In this document: positions 9,095 through 17,031 of the stretch, piece after piece
Layout: every line of letters begins with the position of its first letter
How positions within the stretch are numbered: position 1 is the first letter of the stretch
Position numbers and translations under genes: made by a program
NCBI GenBank assembly: GCA_903848935.1
Contig: CAINHO010000026.1
Location: forward strand, 1-64,000
From: an uncultured Pseudomonadota bacterium
GTDB lineage: Bacteria > Pseudomonadota > Gammaproteobacteria > Methylococcales > Methylomonadaceae
Direction: 5' to 3'
Length of the DNA stretch: 64,000 nucleotides
Notes under the pieces: generated by a model
What the model was told of the DNA's origin: nothing
The model's database searches: none
The model's input: the letters and a program-made list of their open reading frames with translations, nothing else

Positions 9095-11776
9095 ATGGGT
9101 CCGCATTATTTAAATCGTTTTTTTACACCAACATCCGTGGCTATCGTTGGTGCGTCTGAACGCCCTGAAAGCGTGGGTTATCGGTTATTACTCAATATGC
9201 AAGAAGCTGAATTCAAAGGCGGTTTGTATCCCGTCAACAATAAACGTGAAGAAATTTTAGGGCTAAAAGCCTACCCCGATTTAAATTCTGTTCCTGAAGA
9301 TTTAGATTTGGTGGTTATTTCAACTCCCGCGCAAACGGTGCCGGGTGTGATGCGTCAATGTGGTGAAAAAGGTGTGAATTCCGTCATTATTATCACCGCT
9401 GGGTTTGGTGAATTAGGCGACGAAGGTAAACGTTTACAGCAAGAAGTGTTAGATGTTGCCCATCGTTACGGCATTCGTATTATTGGGCCAAATTGTTTGG
9501 GCGTGGCACGTCCAAGTGGATTTTTAAACGCCACTTTTGGCGACGGTACAATTAAAGACGGCAATTTGGCGTTACTTTCACAATCAGGCGCAGTTTGTAC
9601 GGCGATTTTAGATTGGGCAAAATCGCAAGATATTGGTTTTTCAACTGTCGTTTCAATGGGTGGCGCGGCAGATATTGATTTTGGCGAAGTGTTAGATTAT
9701 TTGGCTACAGACACCAAAACCACAGGTATTTTAATGTATGTTGAAGGTATCCGTGACGCACGCCGATTCTTAAGCGGTTTAAAAGCAGCGGCACGTTTAA
9801 AACCTGTGATTTTAATTAAATCGGGTCGTCATGAAGCGGGCATTAAAGCCGCTATGTCACATACGGGTGCAATGGTCGGTGGTGACAGTGTATTTGATGC
9901 TGCAATTGAACGCGCAGGTGTCGTTCGTGCGTACAGCATTTCTGAATTATTTTCAGCCGCTCGCGTATTGGCAAATAATTACGAAGTTAAAAAAGACCGT
10001 TTAGCCATTATCACCAACGCTGGTGGCCCAGGTGTAATGAGTACCGATCGTGCCGAAGATGTCGGTATCCAAATGGCAGAACTCAGTGATGCCAGTTTAC
10101 ACGCGCTCAACGAAGTTTTACCAGTGCATTGGTCACACGCAAATCCTGTTGATATTTTGGGTGATGCAAGTTCGGAACGTTATAAACAATCGCTCGAAGT
10201 GTGTTTAAACGATGACAACATCGACGGTGTGTTGGTTATTTTAACGCCTCAAGCCATGACTAATCCGACTGAAGTCGCACAATTCATTATCGAAGGCGCG
10301 AAACACAGCAAAAAACCCGTTTTAGCCGCATGGACAGGTGGTGCAAAAGTAGAAGAAGGACGTGCCTTATTTGCTAACAGCAATGTTGCCCATTTCAACA
10401 CGCCCGAAGTTGCGGTGGATGCGTTTGGCTTTTTAGCGAATTACGCGCAAAACCAAATTTTACTCAAACAAATTCCATCGCCATCCGATGAACGCGCTAC
10501 GCCAGATGTTGCTGGCGCACGTTTGATTATTGAGCGTGTACTGGCTGAAGGACGTGATGTTTTGACGGCTCAAGAAGCTAAGGCAATTCTCGCTGCATTC
10601 AACATTCCAGTTAATCAAACGATTAAAGTCACCAGCGCAAAAGACGCGATGATTGCCTCAGAAACATTACGTTTTCCTGTGGTGTTAAAAATAAATATGC
10701 CTGAATTTAGCCACAAATCTGACATCGGCGGTGTGCGTTTAAATATCAACAGCGTTGAAGACATTTCGCGGAATTTCTCTGAAATGGAACACGCGATTAA
10801 AAGTAAATATCCCGAAATCAAAGAAGTCGGCATGACCGTTGAGGCCATGTTTAAATCGGACAGCGGACGCGAATTGATGATTGGCGTAGTGCGTGATCCC
10901 GTTTTTGGCCCTGCGATTAGCTTTGGGTTGGGCGGCACAATGGTTGAAATTCTCAAAGATAACGCCGTTGCATTGCCACCATTAAATGCGTACATGGTTG
11001 AACAAATGATTGCGAAAACCAAAGCCGCGAAATATCTCAAAGCGTTCCGCAATATGCCAGAAGCCAATAAACAAGCGTTAGTTGACGTGTTATTGAATAT
11101 TTCTGAAATGGTCAGCGAATTGCCCGAAATTTTAGAACTCGACATTAACCCCTTGATTGTCGATGCACATGGCGCAATTGCAGTGGATGCTCGAATCAAA
11201 GCGCAAACGTCTCATCAAATTAGCCGTTACGCACACATGGCGATTCATCCATATCCGCACGAATTGTCACAACATTATTTAGCGGCAAATGGCACAAATG
11301 TCACAATTCGCCCAATTCGCCCCGAAGATGCCAAAATGGAAACAGATTTTGTTAGTCGCTTATCTGAAAAAACAAAATACTTCCGTTATCACCAAGCATT
11401 GCAAGAACTTACACCCGAAATGTTGGTACGTTTCACTCAAATTGATTACGATAAAGAGATGGCGTTTGTCGCTGTAACGGATGATCCAAGTTTACCAAAT
11501 GAATTAGGCGTAGGACGTTACAGCGTCAATCCTGACGGGCATTCGGTAGAATTTGCGATTGTGGTAGCGGATGATTGTCAGCGTTTGGGTATTGGCTCAA
11601 AATTGATGAAAACACTGATGCAAACTGCAAAATCAAAAGGAATGTTGACCTTTGAAGCCGAAGTTTTAAGCTCAAACGAGCCAACGTTAGAAATGGTGAA
11701 AAAACTCGGTTTTAGCGTCGAAACAATCGCTGGAACGACTGAGTTAGTGCGCGTAATTAAAGATTTACGCCAATAA
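9095..11776 (+). CDS. ADP-forming acetyl-CoA synthetase fused to a GNAT acetyltransferase (Pat-like)
   Basis: An 893-residue fusion. In order: CoA-binding Rossmann domain (VAIVGASERPESVGYRLL), succinyl-CoA-ligase-like domains, an ATP-grasp domain (about residues 480-700; VVLKINMPEFSHKSDIGGV) and a C-terminal GNAT domain (about 740-890; DDCQRLGIGSKLM). This is the layout of the PatZ/Pat protein acetyltransferases. The histidine in MSHTGAMVGGD matches the phosphorylated His of active ADP-forming acyl-CoA synthetases, so ligase activity (acetyl-CoA + ADP + Pi to acetate + ATP) may be kept. I start at the ATG at 9095, which has GGAG 5 nt upstream, not 9023. It ends 16 nt before hoxF, so it is probably the first gene of the hox operon. 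A protein lysine acetyltransferase role is also possible. Confidence 0.88.
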   Translation: MGPHYLNRFFTPTSVAIVGASERPESVGYRLLLNMQEAEFKGGLYPVNNKREEILGLKAYPDLNSVPEDLDLVVISTPAQTVPGVMRQCGEKGVNSVIIITAGFGELGDEGKRLQQEVLDVAHRYGIRIIGPNCLGVARPSGFLNATFGDGTIKDGNLALLSQSGAVCTAILDWAKSQDIGFSTVVSMGGAADIDFGEVLDYLATDTKTTGILMYVEGIRDARRFLSGLKAAARLKPVILIKSGRHEAGIKAAMSHTGAMVGGDSVFDAAIERAGVVRAYSISELFSAARVLANNYEVKKDRLAIITNAGGPGVMSTDRAEDVGIQMAELSDASLHALNEVLPVHWSHANPVDILGDASSERYKQSLEVCLNDDNIDGVLVILTPQAMTNPTEVAQFIIEGAKHSKKPVLAAWTGGAKVEEGRALFANSNVAHFNTPEVAVDAFGFLANYAQNQILLKQIPSPSDERATPDVAGARLIIERVLAEGRDVLTAQEAKAILAAFNIPVNQTIKVTSAKDAMIASETLRFPVVLKINMPEFSHKSDIGGVRLNINSVEDISRNFSEMEHAIKSKYPEIKEVGMTVEAMFKSDSGRELMIGVVRDPVFGPAISFGLGGTMVEILKDNAVALPPLNAYMVEQMIAKTKAAKYLKAFRNMPEANKQALVDVLLNISEMVSELPEILELDINPLIVDAHGAIAVDARIKAQTSHQISRYAHMAIHPYPHELSQHYLAANGTNVTIRPIRPEDAKMETDFVSRLSEKTKYFRYHQALQELTPEMLVRFTQIDYDKEMAFVAVTDDPSLPNELGVGRYSVNPDGHSVEFAIVVADDCQRLGIGSKLMKTLMQTAKSKGMLTFEAEVLSSNEPTLEMVKKLGFSVETIAGTTELVRVIKDLRQ

Positions 11777-11792
11777 TTGGAGAGAATTTTTT

Positions 11793-13571
11793 ATGCAACA
11801 ATTTATAAGACAACTCGCGCAAGAAAACGATTTTCAATCGACGTGCTTATTGAAAATTTTGCGGGCAATTCAAGCGCGATATTTTCATATTCCAAAAGCG
11901 GCAATTGAACAACTTGCGCCGATATTGAATATTCCACGCACCCAAATTCAAAACGTGATTGCGTTTTACAGCTTTTTTCATTTTGAACCGCGCGGAAAAT
12001 ATGACATTTTAATCAGTAGTTCGATTACCGATTTAATGGTTGGACAAAAAGAACTTATCGCTTATTTCGCTGAAAAATTGGGCGTTAAAATTGGCGAAGT
12101 TCGTGCAGATGGCGTGGTGAGTTTAAACAATACGTCTTGCACGGGAATGTGTGACCAATCGTTAGCGGGACTTGTGAACGGTTACGCCATTACGAAATTA
12201 ACGAAAGCTCGCATCGATGAAATTGTCGAAAATGTGAATAAACAACTGCCATTAGAACAATGGTCACGCGACTTTTTCAAGGTTGAAGACAACATTATCA
12301 AATCGGGTTTGTTGCTGAATCAAAAACCGATTCAAGGCGAAGCCTTAAAAGCCGCATTGGAACGCGGTTTAAAAGAAACGTGGGAAGAAATTAGTGTTTC
12401 TGGGTTGCGTGGACGTGGTGGTGCAGGGTTTGAAACAGCGATGAAATGGCACTATGCCAGCGAAGAAGATGCTGAACAACGCTATGTTATTTGCAATGCT
12501 GACGAAGGCGAACCAGGAACATTTAAAGATCGCGTGTTATTAAATTCTTACGCGCATTCGGTGTTTGAAGGTATGACGGTGACGGCGGCATTTGTCGGTG
12601 CAACGCAAGGATTTATATATTTGCGGGGCGAGTATTTACATCTTTACGACAAACTAGAAGCCATTTTAGAAGATCGGCGGAAGGCGAATTTACTCGGCAA
12701 AAACATTCTGCAACACGGTTTTGATTTCGACATTGAGATTTGTCTTGGTGCAGGCGCGTACATTTGTGGCGAAGAATCCGCGTTAATTGAATCGCTCGAA
12801 GGCAAAGTAGGTATTCCGCGTAATCGCCCGCCATATCCAGTAACCAGCGGATATTTAGGCAAGCCAACAGTTGTAAAAAATGTTGAAACCTATTTTGCCG
12901 CCGCCAACATCGCCATTCACGGCGGCGAATGGTTTGCCGCTTTCGGCACAGCAAAATCGAAAGGTACAAAAATTCTCAGTATCAGCGGCGATTGTGTGAA
13001 AGCGGGAATTTATGAATATCCATTCGGCACAACGATTCAAACAGTTTTGGACGATTGTGGCGCGACGGACGTTTTAGGCGTGCAAGTCGGCGGGCCTTCA
13101 GGAACATTTATTGCGAACAACGAATTTGGGCGTAAATTAGCGTTTGAAGATTTAGCGACAGGCGGCTCGTTTATTGTGTTCAACAACAGCCGAAACATTT
13201 TGGACATGGTTCACAATTTCAGCCATTTCTTCGCGCATGAAAGTTGTGGATTCTGTACGCCGTGCCGCGTCGGAACATCGTTGCTGAAAAAACAAGTCGA
13301 TAAAATCGTCGAAGGTCACGGTTCAGCAGGCGACATTGTGGCGTTGGAAGAATTGTGTCAGTTGATTAAAAATTACAGCCATTGCGGACTCGGTCAAACC
13401 GCCGCTAATCCCGTGTTGACAACGCTCGAACGTTATCCTGAACTGTATCAAAACATGCTGAAAAAAATCAGTTATGAACCTGGTTTTGATTTAGACAAAT
13501 CTTTAGAAACCGCACGACGCTTGGCGAATCGTGACGACGCAGCGGCGCATTTGGCGCAAGTGGAGGAATAG
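11793..13571 (+). CDS. hoxF: NAD-reducing hydrogenase diaphorase subunit HoxF (NuoE/NuoF fusion)
   Basis: The NAD(H)/FMN-binding subunit of a bidirectional [NiFe] hydrogenase, 592 residues. Residues 1-150 form a NuoE-like thioredoxin-fold domain. It keeps only Cys116 and Cys120 (SCTGMC); the first cysteine pair, expected near residues 75-80, reads ISSSITD, so the [2Fe-2S] site is likely lost. The NuoF part has GLRGRGGAGF (NADH), CNADEGEPGTF (FMN), GAYICGEESALIESLEG and the [4Fe-4S] motif ESCGFCTPCR with a distal Cys in YSHCGLGQ. It starts with GGAGA upstream and is separated from hoxU by 2 nt. Cytoplasmic. Confidence 0.93.
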   Translation: MQQFIRQLAQENDFQSTCLLKILRAIQARYFHIPKAAIEQLAPILNIPRTQIQNVIAFYSFFHFEPRGKYDILISSSITDLMVGQKELIAYFAEKLGVKIGEVRADGVVSLNNTSCTGMCDQSLAGLVNGYAITKLTKARIDEIVENVNKQLPLEQWSRDFFKVEDNIIKSGLLLNQKPIQGEALKAALERGLKETWEEISVSGLRGRGGAGFETAMKWHYASEEDAEQRYVICNADEGEPGTFKDRVLLNSYAHSVFEGMTVTAAFVGATQGFIYLRGEYLHLYDKLEAILEDRRKANLLGKNILQHGFDFDIEICLGAGAYICGEESALIESLEGKVGIPRNRPPYPVTSGYLGKPTVVKNVETYFAAANIAIHGGEWFAAFGTAKSKGTKILSISGDCVKAGIYEYPFGTTIQTVLDDCGATDVLGVQVGGPSGTFIANNEFGRKLAFEDLATGGSFIVFNNSRNILDMVHNFSHFFAHESCGFCTPCRVGTSLLKKQVDKIVEGHGSAGDIVALEELCQLIKNYSHCGLGQTAANPVLTTLERYPELYQNMLKKISYEPGFDLDKSLETARRLANRDDAAAHLAQVEE

Positions 13572-13573
13572 TT

Positions 13574-14296
13574 ATGAATAATAAATCCATTGTGATTGAC
13601 GGTAAAAATGTGCCGTTTGAAGACGGGCAAACCATTATGCAAGCGGCGACAGCGGCAGGCATTTACATTCCACATTTGTGCCATAACCCAGATTTTACGC
13701 CGCATGGCAGTTGCAAATTGTGTACGGTGAAAGTCAACGGGCGGAATTGTTCGGCGTGTACTTTTCCTGCGTCGGAAGGTCAAAATATCACCAACGTCAC
13801 GAAAGAATTGAACGACGACCGCGAAAAAATCACGCAAATGCTTTTCGTCGAAGGCAACCATTTCTGTCCATCGTGCGAAAAAACAGGCAATTGCAACTTG
13901 CAAGCGGTCGCCTATCATTTGGGCATGACGGACAATCATTTTCCGCATTTCTTTGAAAACCGCGAAGTCGATGCCTCGCATCCTGACGTGATGATTGACC
14001 ACAACCGTTGTATTTTCTGCACGCTTTGTGTTCGTGCAAGTCAGCAAGAAGATGGCAAAAATGTATTTGCAATCAGTGGTCGTGGTATTGAAAAACGTCT
14101 AATCGTCAATTCTGAAAGTGGTTTGCTCAAAGATTCTGACTTAGACGTGAATGATTGTGCAGCGCATATTTGCCCGACAGGCGCGATTTTAATTAAACGA
14201 ACTGGCTATAAAGTGCCAATTGGACAACGGATTTTTGACCACGCACACATTGACACCGTGACGTTAGCAAACGAAGGAGCTAGCCATGACGAATAA
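13574..14296 (+). CDS. hoxU: NAD-reducing hydrogenase diaphorase subunit HoxU
   Basis: The 240-residue iron-sulfur subunit that carries electrons between HoxF and HoxY, homologous to the N-terminal part of NuoG. An N-terminal [2Fe-2S] ferredoxin fold has CHNPDFTPHGSCKLC and a later NCSAC. Next is the His-Cys3 [4Fe-4S] motif (HFCPSCEKTGNC), then a CIFCTLC...CPTGA cluster. GGAGG lies just before the ATG and overlaps the end of hoxF. The 3' end overlaps hoxY by 11 nt, so hoxFUY is one translationally coupled unit. Confidence 0.93.
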   Translation: MNNKSIVIDGKNVPFEDGQTIMQAATAAGIYIPHLCHNPDFTPHGSCKLCTVKVNGRNCSACTFPASEGQNITNVTKELNDDREKITQMLFVEGNHFCPSCEKTGNCNLQAVAYHLGMTDNHFPHFFENREVDASHPDVMIDHNRCIFCTLCVRASQQEDGKNVFAISGRGIEKRLIVNSESGLLKDSDLDVNDCAAHICPTGAILIKRTGYKVPIGQRIFDHAHIDTVTLANEGASHDE

Positions 14297-14831
14297 GAAA
14301 GTAAAAGTTGCGACCGTATCGTTGGCGGGTTGTTTTGGTTGTCACATGTCGTTTTTGGATTTGGATGAACGCTTGGTGGAGTTGGTGGAACACGTTGAAT
14401 TTGACCGTTCGCCGCTGACCGATATTGAGCATTGCAGCAGCGATTGTGACATCGGTTTGATTGAAGGTGGTGTGTGTAATTCTGAAAACGTTCACGTTTT
14501 GCGCGAGTTCCGTAAGAATTGCAAAATCCTCGTGGCGGTTGGGGCGTGTGCGATTAACGGCGGTTTACCAGCAATGCGAAATCACATTAGTTTGGAAGAT
14601 TGTTTAAACGAAGCCTATCGTGATGGTATTGGCGTTGAGAATGCACAGATTCCGAATGACGTGGAATTACCGTTGCTGCTTGACAAAGTGCATCCACTTC
14701 ATGAAGTAGTGAAAATCGATTATTTCTTGCCAGGTTGTCCGCCGTCAGCGGACGTGTTTTGGAAGTTTTTGACGGATTTACTCGCGGGACGCGAGCCGTC
14801 TTTGAATTATGAATTAGTGCATTTTGATTAA
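14286..14831 (+). CDS. hoxY: NAD-reducing hydrogenase small subunit HoxY
   Basis: A 181-residue [NiFe]-hydrogenase small subunit of the short cytoplasmic type without signal peptide. The four cysteines for the proximal [4Fe-4S] cluster are visible: two in AGCFGCHMSF, one in VGACAINGG and one in PGCPPSAD. AAGGAG precedes the ATG inside hoxU. In known soluble hydrogenases hoxH, encoding the Ni-Fe large subunit, follows directly. Here a terminator and then genes on the other strand follow, so the catalytic partner is not in this cluster. HoxY cannot act as a hydrogenase alone. Confidence 0.92.
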   Translation: MTNKKVKVATVSLAGCFGCHMSFLDLDERLVELVEHVEFDRSPLTDIEHCSSDCDIGLIEGGVCNSENVHVLREFRKNCKILVAVGACAINGGLPAMRNHISLEDCLNEAYRDGIGVENAQIPNDVELPLLLDKVHPLHEVVKIDYFLPGCPPSADVFWKFLTDLLAGREPSLNYELVHFD

Positions 14832-14842
14832 AGTTTAACGGT

Positions 14843-14885
14843 AAAAAAAAGCCCCAATTGCATTTCGTCAATCGGGGCTTTTGAT
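14843..14885. terminator. Bidirectional terminator between hoxY and the NtrY-like kinase
   Basis: A 12-bp stem with one mismatch (aagccccaattg / caatcggggctt) and an 8-nt loop, flanked by an A tract on the left and Ts on the right. It can stop transcription of hoxY on the plus strand and of the kinase gene on the minus strand. It closes the hox operon after hoxY. Confidence 0.85.
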
Positions 14886-14886
14886 T

Positions 14887-17028
14887 TTACAACGCAGGTA
14901 ATTGAATAATAAACCCCGCCCCCACTTTGCGACTGGTATCAACCCAAATCGCGCCACCGTGTTCTTCAATAATTTTTTTCACAATCGCCAAACCTAAGCC
15001 CGTTCCTTTCATTTTTGTGGTGACGTAAGGCTCGAAAATCTGTTCAATTTGTTCGTCTTTAATTCCCACACCATCATCATGCAAGGCGATTTCAATAAAG
15101 TCGATGTTGTTTTTTTGTACGCGATGAACATCAATATCAATCTGACCTTGACCATCAATAGCTTCCAGCGCATTTTTAATTAGATTGTGAATCACCTGTC
15201 GAATACTGACGGGATCACCATGAATCATCAGCGCGTTATTTTCATAACTTGCGTTAAATTTCACGCCAGATTTCAATACATACAACGACAAAACCTCTTG
15301 AATCAACGCTGACAAATCAATATCCACAGTTTGTTTTTTAGACGGTTTCGCATATTCTGAAAAATCATCGACCATTTCTTTCATCGCTTCAACTTGCTGC
15401 ACAATCGTGCGCGTCGAACGTTGCAACATATCGGCATCAGCAGATTCCAATTTGTCGGCGAGTTTGTGCTGCAAGCGTTCGGCTGAAAGTTGAATCGGTG
15501 TAAGTGGATTTTTAATTTCATGTGCCAAACGTCGCGCAACTTCACCCCACGCGGCATTTTTCTGAGCTTGAATTAAATCGGTCACATCGTCGAAAACTAC
15601 GACCGCGCCCACTTTACGCCCATCTTGCGAAAACAACGGTGTACCTCGACACAATAATTCTTGCCGTCCGTTTGAACCCAAAAAAACTAAACGTTGTTGC
15701 CAAATATCGTCTGCTTGTTCTAAAAAACGTTGTATCGCTTTTAACGGTTCAGCCAATTCGGGGTAATCGTCTGCGAGTTTTAACAAGGTCTCACCGACAA
15801 ATTGCGGCGCAGAAACATGAAAAATTTTGAACGCGGCTTGATTGGCGGTGCGAATTTTATGATTAGCATCGAAACTCATCACGCCAGCGGTTAAATTTGC
15901 CAAAATCGTTTCCAAATACGCGCGTTGATTTTCAACTTCAAAACTCGCCATGCGAGTTTCTTGGCTGGCTCGCGCAATGCGCTGCGTCATTTCGTTAAAC
16001 GATTCCACTAAAAAACCCAAATCATCTTGCGCCATCACAGGTAATTGCTGGTCGTATTTTCCCGATGCCACGGCTTGCGTGCCTTTCACGAGTTCTTTCA
16101 CGGGTGCAACAATCGTGCGAATACTGACAAACGCAATCCAAATCGCTGCCAACAAACTCATCAAAAGTACCAACGACAAGGCGAGTGAAAAAGTCATTTT
16201 GAGCGAATCACGCAAAAAATTCATTTCTTGATAGCGGACAAAAGCGAATTCAACCGAATCAGCCAAATCCGCAATTCGAACCGGCACGGGATATAACGCC
16301 TGTAAATAATGTGGGTCTTTGGATTTCACTTTCAAAATGATGCGAATCATCAACGCATCATCTCGAACTGGCGCAAGTGCAGAAAATTCACCATTTTGAC
16401 GTACGGACAACCACGTTTGTTCATCCGGCGAACTCGGTAAAATATCGCTTGGATTCGCGCTACTTGAGGCGACAATGCCGTTTTGACGTGAAAAAAGTGT
16501 CATTTCTGCCGCGCCAGAAAGTACCCGAAAATTTTCCATTTCAAGTGCGGCTTGAGATTCGGGAAGTTCTGAAATTTTTTCGACGAGTTGTTGCGTTTGT
16601 GCCTTGTTCCAACGAATACGCTGGTCTAACGAGGATTGACTGAGTTCGAGCGCGTCTTCCATCGCTCTGTCCATTTCGACATTAAACCAACTGTCGATAC
16701 CTTGATGCAGAAATTGCATCGAGAAATAAAAAACGATTCCTGCCGGTGCTAATGAAAGTACGACAAACAATGAAACCATGCGAATTGTGAGACGGGAACC
16801 GGCTTCGCGGCGTTTGAGTTGGCGCGTGAGTGAATATAAATTCGCGCCCACTAACCCCAACAACGCCACCGTCCCCACGCCGTTCACCAACAAAAGCCAC
16901 GAATACATTGCGCTGAGTTGCGATGATTCTTGTGTCGCGCTGCTCATCAATTGTAACGACAGTAAAATCAAGCCACATAAAACGGCAATCGATAAACCGG
17001 CAGGGAGTTTGATTTTTGGAAAGCGCAT
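14887..17028 (-). CDS. NtrY-like membrane sensor histidine kinase
   Basis: A 713-residue sensor kinase. Two N-terminal hydrophobic segments (about 12-30, 43-65) and a third near 85-105 precede an extracytoplasmic region, followed by a further transmembrane helix near 280-300. Then come HAMP (about 300-355), PAS (about 370-480), HisKA with the H-box RRLAHEIKNPLTP, and HATPase with NLIKNALEAID, HDDGVGI and GTGLGLAIV. The layout matches the NtrY/nitrogen-sensor family. No ntrX response regulator gene is next to it, so it is an orphan here. Its start lies 3 nt after the stop of the PLD-helicase gene, with GGTG as a weak ribosome site, so it may be read through from the toxin-antitoxin/helicase genes. 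Confidence 0.88.
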   Translation of the reverse strand: MRFPKIKLPAGLSIAVLCGLILLSLQLMSSATQESSQLSAMYSWLLLVNGVGTVALLGLVGANLYSLTRQLKRREAGSRLTIRMVSLFVVLSLAPAGIVFYFSMQFLHQGIDSWFNVEMDRAMEDALELSQSSLDQRIRWNKAQTQQLVEKISELPESQAALEMENFRVLSGAAEMTLFSRQNGIVASSSANPSDILPSSPDEQTWLSVRQNGEFSALAPVRDDALMIRIILKVKSKDPHYLQALYPVPVRIADLADSVEFAFVRYQEMNFLRDSLKMTFSLALSLVLLMSLLAAIWIAFVSIRTIVAPVKELVKGTQAVASGKYDQQLPVMAQDDLGFLVESFNEMTQRIARASQETRMASFEVENQRAYLETILANLTAGVMSFDANHKIRTANQAAFKIFHVSAPQFVGETLLKLADDYPELAEPLKAIQRFLEQADDIWQQRLVFLGSNGRQELLCRGTPLFSQDGRKVGAVVVFDDVTDLIQAQKNAAWGEVARRLAHEIKNPLTPIQLSAERLQHKLADKLESADADMLQRSTRTIVQQVEAMKEMVDDFSEYAKPSKKQTVDIDLSALIQEVLSLYVLKSGVKFNASYENNALMIHGDPVSIRQVIHNLIKNALEAIDGQGQIDIDVHRVQKNNIDFIEIALHDDGVGIKDEQIEQIFEPYVTTKMKGTGLGLAIVKKIIEEHGGAIWVDTSRKVGAGFIIQLPAL

Positions 17029-17031
17029 GAA

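Noticed and set aside
10615-11199. 194-residue ORF on the minus strand inside the acetyl-CoA synthetase gene
   Set aside because: Antisense shadow of a well-supported coding frame; its composition is typical of such shadows.
13472-14047. 191-residue minus-strand ORF across the hoxF/hoxU junction
   Set aside because: Shadow of hoxF and hoxU; no family resemblance and no ribosome site.
14832-14886. A truncated hoxH start after hoxY
   Set aside because: Only a terminator hairpin lies here; no frame shows hydrogenase large-subunit motifs.
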